From DSOS01 sp035286585 (GTDB lineage: Bacteria > Chloroflexota > Anaerolineae > Anaerolineales > UBA4823), in NCBI GenBank assembly GCA_035286585.1, contig DATEDC010000092.1, positions 1 through 9,232 on the forward strand: a stretch of DNA of 9,232 nucleotides, read 5' to 3'. The notes below the pieces were generated by a model. The model saw only the letters and a program-made list of their open reading frames with translations, made no database searches and was not told the DNA's origin. Shown here in pieces: positions 1 through 5,532 of the stretch (within the stretch, counting starts at the first letter, position 1; the number at the start of each line of letters is the position of its first letter). A program made the position numbers and the translations under genes.

Positions 1-404
1 CCCAGCAATACCTTGTACATGCCTTCCATGCGGATCGCCTGCAGCCCGTAACCCGCGATGGCGGCGCCTACGAAGCCTCCGATCAGGGCGTGCGAGGAGC
101 TGGAGGGGATGCCCAGCCACCAGGTGAGCACGTTCCAGAGGATAGCAGAGACCAGCGCTGCCAGGGCGACCGGGACCGTGACAGCCTCGCCGGTTACCAC
201 TTCATTGCCAATCGTCTTGGCGACGGCAACCCCAAATAAGAAAGGGCCGCCAAAGTTCGCCAGGGCCGACATGCCCAACGCCCAACGCGGCGATATTGCC
301 CGCGAGGCAATCGCCGTGGCGACCACGTTGGCGCTGTCATGGAATCCGTTCAGGAAATCAAAGGTCAGCGCGATGATGACGAATAAAACCAGGACGAAAT
401 TCAA
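1..404 (-). CDS. PiT-family inorganic phosphate permease (N-terminal part, cut by window edge)
   Basis: Integral membrane protein of the PiT family, which moves inorganic phosphate with H+ or Na+ across the inner membrane. The 134 visible codons start at a TTG (404-402), 2 nt after the stop of the hydrolase gene; no ATG or GTG lies in frame nearby, so the start is tentative and its ribosome binding site is poor, suggesting translational coupling. Visible hallmarks are FDFLNGFHDSANVVAT (residues 15-30), the family's first repeat signature, and GIPSSSSHALIGG (98-110), the conserved PSSxSHAxxG motif. Hydrophobic stretches lie at about 2-18, 42-62, 76-97 and 106-121. The C-terminal half lies beyond position 1. 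No DUF47-type Pit accessory gene, a common partner of PiT genes, is seen in the window. Being last in an operon with an importer and a phosphatase-fold enzyme, it may deal with phosphate released inside the cell; direction of transport is inference. Confidence 0.9.
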   Translation of the reverse strand, partial: MNFVLVLFVIIALTFDFLNGFHDSANVVATAIASRAISPRWALGMSALANFGGPFLFGVAVAKTIGNEVVTGEAVTVPVALAALVSAILWNVLTWWLGIPSSSSHALIGGFVGAAIAGYGLQAIRMEGMYKVLL

Positions 405-406
405 AA

Positions 407-1216
407 CTAAACCACCGGAGGCGCTTTCATGCTCTCGGGGATGGGCACCCCAAGCAGTTTGCACACGGTTGGGGCTATCTGCAGTTGGGAGAGAATTTCT
501 CCCGTGTCGCCTTTGCCCTGGATGATTGGCCTGACCAGGTACAGGGGCACCTCCCGAACCTCGGGCGTGGTTCCGCCGTGCAGCTTGTCGGCGTTGATGC
601 CGTGGTCACCGGTTACCAGGATGTTGTAGCCCCGTTCCACCCACTCGGCGACCAGCGTCGCCAGCCACATGTCCTGGAAGATAGCCCGGTTGCGGTACTG
701 GCTCGAATCGGCCCCATAGGTTTCTCCCATGTAATCCATCCCCATGGGGTGCAGCAGCAGGTAGTCCGGCTCGAATTTGCGCACCAGCGCCCCCCCGGTG
801 CGGAAGAGCTCGAGATCGGGATAATCATCCTGGGTGTAGAAACGCCCGTGTTGGATGAGCAGGGATTCGTCGTCGACCTCCCGGTCGTCAATGGGATCGT
901 AGGGGGCGCGATTATACAGCTCCGAGAACCAGTAGTATGCCGCGGCCGCTGTAGTCCTGCCAGCCTGCACAGCCGACTGAAAAACGTTCGCCTTGGTGGA
1001 TCGCCTGACGACCGCATTGGATACCACGCCATGTTCGCTGACCGGCAGACCGGTGTGCACCGTTTCGTACATTGGGCGCGACATGCTGGGCAGCTCGCCG
1101 ATAACTTTATACAGGCTGGCGCCTCGGGTTTCTACCAGGTGACCCAGATAGCCCATGCCGGCGACGGCTGCATCGTAGCGCAGCGCGTCCGAGAGAATCA
1201 AAATGACTTTGCTCAC
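407..1216 (-). CDS. Cytoplasmic alkaline-phosphatase-superfamily hydrolase (phosphodiesterase/phosphonohydrolase-like)
   Basis: A 269-residue protein of the alkaline phosphatase superfamily, closest in layout to the type I phosphodiesterase/nucleotide pyrophosphatase group, which includes phosphonoacetate hydrolase. The GTG start (1216) has GGGGA about 6 nt upstream. Candidate metal and catalytic residues in order: D10 (ILSDALRYD), S46 as nucleophile in PSMSRP, then the TGLPxSEHG block (55-63), D161 and E165 in GMDYMGE, D204-H205 in TGDHG, and H213 in LHGG. The usual nucleophile in NPP relatives is Thr and the usual fourth ligand is His, so Ser46 and Glu165 are departures. There is no signal peptide, so it should act in the cytosol, unlike periplasmic phosphatases. 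It is short for the family, with no obvious cap domain. It lies 16 nt after the ABC ATPase and 2 nt before the PiT gene, suggesting hydrolysis of the imported compound. Substrate unknown; phosphonate, phosphodiester or phosphomonoester are all possible. Confidence 0.82.
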   Translation of the reverse strand: MSKVILILSDALRYDAAVAGMGYLGHLVETRGASLYKVIGELPSMSRPMYETVHTGLPVSEHGVVSNAVVRRSTKANVFQSAVQAGRTTAAAAYYWFSELYNRAPYDPIDDREVDDESLLIQHGRFYTQDDYPDLELFRTGGALVRKFEPDYLLLHPMGMDYMGETYGADSSQYRNRAIFQDMWLATLVAEWVERGYNILVTGDHGINADKLHGGTTPEVREVPLYLVRPIIQGKGDTGEILSQLQIAPTVCKLLGVPIPESMKAPPVV

Positions 1217-1232
1217 CAGGTCCCCGCTGGAA

Positions 1233-2306
1233 TCAGGTCGACTTTTCTTGACTTAGCGCCAGCACGGCTTCGCGCGAGAAGGTGATCTGCACATTTTCGC
1301 CGATCTTGGGCAGCTCGAGGAAGGGGTTGTTGAAGGTATCCATGTGGAAAGTGAGGGCTCCCACCAGCACCTGAATGCGCACGATAGAACCCAGGAAGGT
1401 GATATTCTCGATCCTGCACTCCAGCAGGTTTGCCTTTACGCCTTCCGTGGTGAAGCTCAGGCGCTCGGGGCGGATCGCTATCATCACCCGGTCGCCGTTT
1501 CTGACGCCGTCCAATCCCGCCGCGGCCTGAATGTTCTGACCCTCAATCCGCAGCGTGCGGCTGGCGGCGTCAATGACCTCGGCTTTGACCGCGTTCAGTG
1601 TGCCCACAAACTGGGCGACGAACTCGGTCTTTGGGTAGTTGTAGATCTCAAACGGCTTCCCGACCTGTTCCATGCGCCCGACGTTCATCACCACCACCCG
1701 GTCGGAGAGTGAAAGCGCTTCTTCCTGGTCGTGGGTGACATAAATTGCCGTGATGCCCAGTTTACGCTGGATGGCGCGAATTTCAGAGCGCAGCGAGACG
1801 CGGATTTTGGCGTCTAGAGCCGACAGGGGCTCGTCGAGCAATAGCAGCGCCGGACTCAAAGCCAGGGCGCGCGCCAGGGCGACGCGCTGCTGCTGGCCTC
1901 CGGAGAGCTGGTATGGGTAACGGTCGCCTAGCCCAGGCATGTGGATCAGCTCCAGCATTTCATCCACCCGGTTGCGAATCTGCTCGGCGGGTTTCCTGGC
2001 GATCTTCATGCCGAAACCGATGTTGCCCGCCACGGTCATGTTCGGAAAAAGTGCGTAAGCCTGGAACACCATGCCCACCGGGCGCTGGTTTGGGGGGTTG
2101 TCCGTGATATCCACGCCATTGATCTTTATTCGACCCGTGGTGGGCACCTCAAAGCCGGCCACCATGCGCAGGGTGGTCGTTTTTCCGCAGCCGCTGGGTC
2201 CCAGGAAGGAGACCAGCTCGCCTTTTTCGATGTCCAGGTTGAAATCTGCGACCGCCTCGGTCTTGCCAAAAATTTTGTTTAGATTGTGCAGTTCGAGAAA
2301 TGCCAT
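1233..2306 (-). CDS. ABC importer ATP-binding protein with TOBE domain (PotA/FbpC/PhnT-like)
   Basis: The 357-residue ATPase that powers import through the two permeases encoded just upstream, acting on the cytoplasmic face of the inner membrane as a dimer. Walker A is GPSGCGKTT (36-44), the Q-loop glutamine Q82 follows VF, the ABC signature is LSGGQQQR (134-141), Walker B is LLLLDEP (154-160), the D-loop is SALD (162-165) and the switch histidine is H192. The C-terminal part, from about 240, holds a TOBE-type regulatory domain with the typical AIRPERLSF stretch. Length and domain order fit the CUT1/polyamine/iron(III)/2-aminoethylphosphonate importer group, which share this ATPase type, so the ATPase alone does not reveal the substrate. 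The ATG start (2306) has GAGGT five to six nt upstream and lies 15 nt after the second permease's stop. All catalytic motifs are intact. Confidence 0.95.
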   Translation of the reverse strand: MAFLELHNLNKIFGKTEAVADFNLDIEKGELVSFLGPSGCGKTTTLRMVAGFEVPTTGRIKINGVDITDNPPNQRPVGMVFQAYALFPNMTVAGNIGFGMKIARKPAEQIRNRVDEMLELIHMPGLGDRYPYQLSGGQQQRVALARALALSPALLLLDEPLSALDAKIRVSLRSEIRAIQRKLGITAIYVTHDQEEALSLSDRVVVMNVGRMEQVGKPFEIYNYPKTEFVAQFVGTLNAVKAEVIDAASRTLRIEGQNIQAAAGLDGVRNGDRVMIAIRPERLSFTTEGVKANLLECRIENITFLGSIVRIQVLVGALTFHMDTFNNPFLELPKIGENVQITFSREAVLALSQEKST

Positions 2307-2321
2307 GTTGACCTCATCTCG

Positions 2322-3176
2322 CTAGTGTGCGCCAGCAATTTGCTCCTGGCCTGCGCCGCGGCTGACCAACTGCAGCAAGCCGATAGAGCCCCAGGTCAGG
2401 AGAAAGCTGACCACCGATAACGCCTGGGGGGTATACGCCCGCATCGCCCCGATCTCTTCCATGTACGGGCCGAAGGCGGGCCAGGCGAGCAAGGAAGCGA
2501 AGGTGAACTCGCCCATCACGATGGCGAAGGTCAGGAAGACACCGCTGAGGATTGCCACGCGCAGATTGGGAAAGATCACCTGGGTCAGAATGACCCGCCA
2601 GCCAGCTCCCAGGGAAAGCGCCGCCTCGGTCAGCGTGCGCACATCGATGGATCGCAAGCCGGTGTCAACCGCCCGGAACATATAGGGCAGTGAGAGGGTC
2701 ACGTAACCGGCGATCAACAGCGCTGGGCTGCCGATCAGGACGATGGGCGGGCTTCCGTAAGCGCGAATCAGGCCAAAGGTCAGGACTACCGCGGGGACCA
2801 CGAAGGGCATCAGGGTGATAAATTCCACCACCGGGCGCAGGCGCGGTGTGCGCCAGTGCACCCAGTAAGCTGTGGGCACAATCAGGAGCAAGCTGATGAC
2901 AATGGTCAAGATCGCCCATAGGACTGAGTAGCCAAAATGGCTGAAGAAGTTCGGGTCCTGGAAGGCTACCTTGTACGCCTCGAAAGTGTAGCGATCTTTG
3001 ATCATTTTCAGGCTGAACACGAAGGTTGCGTATAAAGGCAGGAAAAAGTAGATCATCCCAAGGATAAAAATGAACCAGGACCAGACGTTGCTCTTGCGCC
3101 TGCCCTCCTCCGGACGAAGGCGTTGGAAAAAGGCGCGCACCGTAGCCCAGGGAGCAAAAACACTCGTGTCTCTCAT
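2322..3176 (-). CDS. ABC importer inner-membrane permease, second subunit (PotC/PhnV-like)
   Basis: A 284-residue binding-protein-dependent transport permease (BPD_transp_1 fold). Hydrophobic segments lie near 34-56, 85-107, 117-138, 150-167, 207-228 and 250-270, giving six predicted helices. The cytoplasmic EAA loop that docks on the ATPase is clear at 184-205 (EAALSLGAGW then VIFPNL). The ATG at 3176 overlaps the stop of the first permease in an ATGA arrangement, and GAGGTG (3188-3183) sits 6 nt upstream, so this start is chosen over the in-frame GTG at 3185, which lies inside that Shine-Dalgarno sequence. The overlap implies translational coupling and equal amounts of the two permeases, as expected for a heterodimeric channel. 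It belongs with the iron/polyamine/2-aminoethylphosphonate permease type; the substrate is not readable. Confidence 0.93.
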   Translation of the reverse strand: MRDTSVFAPWATVRAFFQRLRPEEGRRKSNVWSWFIFILGMIYFFLPLYATFVFSLKMIKDRYTFEAYKVAFQDPNFFSHFGYSVLWAILTIVISLLLIVPTAYWVHWRTPRLRPVVEFITLMPFVVPAVVLTFGLIRAYGSPPIVLIGSPALLIAGYVTLSLPYMFRAVDTGLRSIDVRTLTEAALSLGAGWRVILTQVIFPNLRVAILSGVFLTFAIVMGEFTFASLLAWPAFGPYMEEIGAMRAYTPQALSVVSFLLTWGSIGLLQLVSRGAGQEQIAGAH

Positions 3177-4099
3177 CGCACCCACCTCGCTGCTCTGCGT
3201 TGCATGATGGTATATCCCAACATCGTAATACTCATGATGACGATCATCCCCAGGGCCAGGGCGTTGCCCAGGCCCGGGTTATACAGCACGTCGCCCTGGA
3301 TCTGGGCGCCGATCAAGATCGTCACCAGGTTGATGAAGCTGCCGGAGAAGGCGTAAGCAGTGGCGTAAGCGCCGAAGGCGTTGCCGAAGAGCAAGATGGT
3401 GGTGCCCAGGAGGGAGGGCAGCAAGATCGGCAAGGCTACATAGCGCCAGTAGTGGAGGGTCGAGCCGCCCAGGTTCTCGCAGGCTTCGCGCCACTCGCGC
3501 CGCAGCCCGTCCAGCGCGGGGGCCATGATCAGCACCATCAGGGGGAACTGGAAGTACATGTAAACGATGCTCAACCCGGTCATTCTGTAGATGCTGAAAC
3601 CCATCTGCCGCAGGTCGAGGTCGAAGATCGCCTCGATCCAGCCCGTCACCAGCCCGGCGTTGCCCATGGTGGCGACGAAGGCGAACGCCAAAGGCACGCC
3701 GGCGAAGTTGGAAGCCACGCCGGAAAAGGTGAGCAGGAAAGTGCGCAAATTCCTGGGCAGGCCGCCCAGGATGACCGCCTGGGCGAGCAGGAAGCCGAAT
3801 AACGCGCCGCCGACAGCCGTGATCGCGCTGATTTGCAGGCTGGTCTTATACGCGTTGATGATATCCCGCTGGGTGAACAGGGCGACGATGTTGTTCAGGG
3901 TGAAGCTGCCGTCGTTCGCCTGGAAGCTGCGCACGAAAATTGAAAAGGAGGGGATAAAGAGGAAGGCCAGGGCGAACAGGAAAAATGGCGCCAGGCCTGC
4001 CCAATCCAAAATAAATTGCGGCAATTTTGCCGATGGGGTTTGGGGACGCGCCCGAGGCGCGTCCCCAATGGTGCGGTTTTTTGTATTCGGCACACTCAC
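3173..4099 (-). CDS. ABC importer inner-membrane permease, first subunit (PotB/PhnU-like)
   Basis: A 308-residue permease with a BPD_transp_1 fold, partner of the permease that follows. Hydrophobic segments lie near 34-56, 86-110, 121-145, 175-197, 225-250 and 275-298, and the EAA loop is at 205-226 (EACENLGGS then YVALPILLPSL). The GTG at 4099 is chosen because AGGAGG lies 8 nt upstream and membrane-protein sequence follows soon after; the open frame continues to 4498, but that extension is Arg/Pro/Gly-rich noise lying antiparallel in frame over the binding-protein gene. Another in-frame GTG at 4093 would have 14-nt spacing and is less likely. Residues 11-20 are encoded by a perfect palindrome, so the N-terminal tail (about residues 1-28, before the first helix) looks partly inserted. 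The gene lies 20 nt after the binding-protein gene. Confidence 0.92.
   Translation of the reverse strand: MSVPNTKNRTIGDAPRARPQTPSAKLPQFILDWAGLAPFFLFALAFLFIPSFSIFVRSFQANDGSFTLNNIVALFTQRDIINAYKTSLQISAITAVGGALFGFLLAQAVILGGLPRNLRTFLLTFSGVASNFAGVPLAFAFVATMGNAGLVTGWIEAIFDLDLRQMGFSIYRMTGLSIVYMYFQFPLMVLIMAPALDGLRREWREACENLGGSTLHYWRYVALPILLPSLLGTTILLFGNAFGAYATAYAFSGSFINLVTILIGAQIQGDVLYNPGLGNALALGMIVIMSITMLGYTIMQRRAARWVR
4040..4068. repeat. Perfect 13-bp inverted repeat (3-nt loop) inside a coding region
   Basis: The arms 4040-4052 (TTGGGGACGCGCC) and 4056-4068 (GGCGCGTCCCCAA) are exact reverse complements, separated by the three bases CGA. Pairing stops at both flanks. The element falls 31-60 nt after the start of the first permease gene and is translated as residues IGDAPRARPQ, a cytoplasmic tail before the first helix. 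No run of T follows the hairpin on either strand, so it is not a good intrinsic terminator. It resembles in form a small dispersed palindrome that has inserted in frame; whether copies exist elsewhere in the genome cannot be seen here. As mRNA it would form a very stable hairpin just downstream of the start codon. Confidence 0.85.
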
Positions 4100-4107
4100 G
4101 CTATGCG

Positions 4108-4113
4108 CCTCCT
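4108..4113 (-). promoter_or_regulatory. Shine-Dalgarno sequence fixing the first permease start
   Basis: AGGAGG on the minus strand, 8 nt before the GTG at 4099. It decides this start over the much longer open frame and over the GTG at 4093. Confidence 0.85.
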
Positions 4114-4119
4114 GGTGAA

Positions 4120-5298
4120 CTAGCCTTCGCCGTAGACGACCTTGCGCCAGTTCTCGGTAATGATGGTCTTGGTCTCGGTCAGTTGTTGAATGGTCGGGAA
4201 GAAAGCCTGCTCGTAGGCCTCCGCGGGCGGCAGCTTGGCAAGCATGTCCGCCGGGATCACGCCGCGCTTGGCCATGTCGTTGAAGCGGATTGGGTGAGCG
4301 TAGCCCTTCAAGTACAGATTCTGGCCCTCGTCGGACATCACGAACTCCCACCACAGGCGGGCGGCGTAGGGGTGCGGGGCGTAGGCGCTGATGCCGCCCG
4401 CATACGGTCCAGCCAGCACGCCCGTCTTGGGCACGACGATATCCAGCTCTGGGTTGCCCGCTAAACCATCCCGGTTTGCCAGGGCCAGATAGTCCCATTC
4501 CATGACGATCAAGGTTTCGCGCTGGGCGATCTTGCCCTGGTCGGCGATGACTGGGATGAAGTTGCCGGCATCATTCATCTCCTTCCAGAATTGCAGGCCG
4601 GCCTCGGCCGCCCCGTTGATGTCGCCGCCTGTACGGGAAAGACCCGCAGCCAGCACGGTCTGCACAGACTGGTTGGACTTGAGCACGTCGCCAGCCATGG
4701 CGACCTTGCCCTTATACTCCGGCTTGAGCAGGTCTTCCCAGTCCTGGGGTGAATTTGCAATATCTGGCTTGACCACCTCGAAGACCAGCACGCCGTAATA
4801 CTCGGACCACCAGTAGCCGTCCGAGTTCTTAGCGTCATCCGGGATGCTGTCCCAGGTAGCCACTTTGTACTTCGCCACCAGACCATCCTTCATGGCTGTT
4901 TCGGTATGGGCCACGCCGATGTCGATCACGTCTGGGGCTTGCGGGCCCTTGCTGTCCTTGTTTGCTCGGATGGCTTCCAGCTCATCGGCCGAGCCGGCGT
5001 CTGGGTTGAGCTCGTTGATCGTCAGGCCATATTTGCTCTTGTAGGTCGAAATGATCTCGCCGTAGTTAGCCCAGTCGTGGGGTAGGGCGATGGTGGTCAA
5101 CTGACCTTCGGTCTTGGCGGCAGCGATCAGGTCGTCCAGTGGGATGCTGTTCCCGCTGGTCAGGTCGGGGAGTTCGCCCCCAGGCGCAGCACCCGGTTGG
5201 GCGCAGGCAGCCAGCACGCCTGCGCCTCCAGCCATGGCGCCCATCTTCAGGAAATCGCGGCGGGAAATCTTCCCGGAACGTCGTTCTTGTTGAGACAT
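4120..5298 (-). CDS. Tat-exported lipoprotein, ABC importer substrate-binding protein
   Basis: A 392-residue extracellular solute-binding protein that captures the ligand outside the membrane and delivers it to the two permeases. The N-terminus has a twin-arginine motif SRRDFLK (12-18), a short hydrophobic stretch, and a lipobox LAAC with C32 as the lipidated residue, followed by a Gly/Pro/Ala linker. The mature part resembles the iron(III)/thiamine/2-aminoethylphosphonate binding-protein group: a DVIDIG strand, then a WEDLLKPEYKGKVAM stretch typical of the hinge region, then VMEWDYLAL and ISAYAPHPYAARLWWEF near the C-terminal lobe. It has no obvious paired-tyrosine iron site that could be assigned by eye, so iron is not favoured. 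The ATG at 5298 is chosen because GGAGGA lies 4 nt upstream; the ATG at 5310 is part of that ribosome binding site. It is the first gene of the left operon, behind a strong promoter and a long leader. Confidence 0.93.
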   Translation of the reverse strand: MSQQERRSGKISRRDFLKMGAMAGGAGVLAACAQPGAAPGGELPDLTSGNSIPLDDLIAAAKTEGQLTTIALPHDWANYGEIISTYKSKYGLTINELNPDAGSADELEAIRANKDSKGPQAPDVIDIGVAHTETAMKDGLVAKYKVATWDSIPDDAKNSDGYWWSEYYGVLVFEVVKPDIANSPQDWEDLLKPEYKGKVAMAGDVLKSNQSVQTVLAAGLSRTGGDINGAAEAGLQFWKEMNDAGNFIPVIADQGKIAQRETLIVMEWDYLALANRDGLAGNPELDIVVPKTGVLAGPYAGGISAYAPHPYAARLWWEFVMSDEGQNLYLKGYAHPIRFNDMAKRGVIPADMLAKLPPAEAYEQAFFPTIQQLTETKTIITENWRKVVYGEG

Positions 5299-5474
5299 CT
5301 TATCCTCCATGATAGTTGATAATTGTTCTTAGCGGACGATAAAGGGTTCAGCTCTGGATAATTCTCTCTGCACCTCCTGTCTGCCCGGAAGTTCATTCTC
5401 CCGGTGAAGCTGGTCAGTGGTAGTTTTCACCTGCGATGGGACGAACTGTCGGACTTGAACTCGCAAGGGCCGTT
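5299..5474 (-). promoter_or_regulatory. Long 5' leader with alternative helices, upstream of the binding-protein gene
   Basis: About 175 nt separate the predicted transcription start from the first codon of the ABC operon, with no convincing gene inside. Read on the minus strand, three helices can be drawn: a 5' hairpin with CGG/CCG and CTTG/CAAG pairs around 5471-5449; GGTGAA (5431-5426) with TTCACC (5408-5403); and CCGGGA (5404-5399) with TTCCGG (5390-5385, one G-T pair). The last two share bases 5403-5404 and cannot form fully at once. An unused AGGAGGTG lies at 5378-5371, 72 nt before the start codon. No known riboswitch consensus was recognised and there is no terminator-like T run before the gene, so any control would act on translation or by a protein. 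Structure is by-eye pairing only. Confidence 0.4.
5303..5308 (-). promoter_or_regulatory. Shine-Dalgarno sequence fixing the binding-protein start
   Basis: GGAGGA on the minus strand lies 4 nt before the ATG at 5298 and immediately after an in-frame upstream AT pair, so the ATG at 5310 overlaps the ribosome binding site and is unlikely to be the true start. Confidence 0.8.
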
Positions 5475-5480
5475 CCAGGT

Positions 5481-5509
5481 ATTTTAGCATTGAAAAAATT
5501 AGCCGTCAA
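5481..5509 (-). promoter_or_regulatory. Sigma70-type promoter with extended -10 for the ABC importer operon
   Basis: On the minus strand, TTGACG (-35, 5509-5504) and TAAAAT (-10, 5486-5481) are separated by exactly 17 nt, and TGC directly precedes the -10, giving an extended -10 element. The spacer contains a T6 run. Transcription should start near 5474. The element lies 23 nt after the stop of the APC permease gene and about 180 nt before the binding-protein start, in the only sizeable gap of the left half. Match quality is high, though no operator or Pho-box-like repeat was recognised around it. Confidence 0.72.
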
Positions 5510-5532
5510 TTAAGTATTTACCCAAAACTGAC

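Noticed and set aside
58..525. Plus-strand open frame of 155 residues.
   Set aside because: It is antisense to the PiT gene, whose family motifs are unmistakable on the other strand.
485..1285. Plus-strand open frame of 266 residues.
   Set aside because: It lies antisense to the hydrolase gene and the end of the ATPase gene, shows no recognisable domain, and its length follows from the GC-rich codon pattern of the real genes.
3200..3802. Plus-strand open frame of 200 residues rich in His, Gln and Gly.
   Set aside because: It is a shadow of the first permease gene; the composition is typical of antisense reading of a membrane-protein gene.
4100..4498. N-terminal extension of the first permease frame up to 4498, giving 441 residues.
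   Set aside because: It overlaps the binding-protein gene on the same strand in another frame, is rich in Arg/Pro/Gly without domain features, and has no ribosome binding site, whereas GTG 4099 has AGGAGG at 8 nt.
5371..5378. AGGAGGTG as a ribosome binding site for a leader peptide.
   Set aside because: No ATG, GTG or TTG lies at a usable distance downstream; the GTG within the motif has no spacing. It is kept only as part of the leader description.
5436..5475. tRNA-like TpsiC loop (GTTCAAGTCC) in the leader on the minus strand.
   Set aside because: The flanking five-base arms do not pair and no anticodon or D arm can be drawn, so neither a tRNA nor a clear tRNA remnant is supported.
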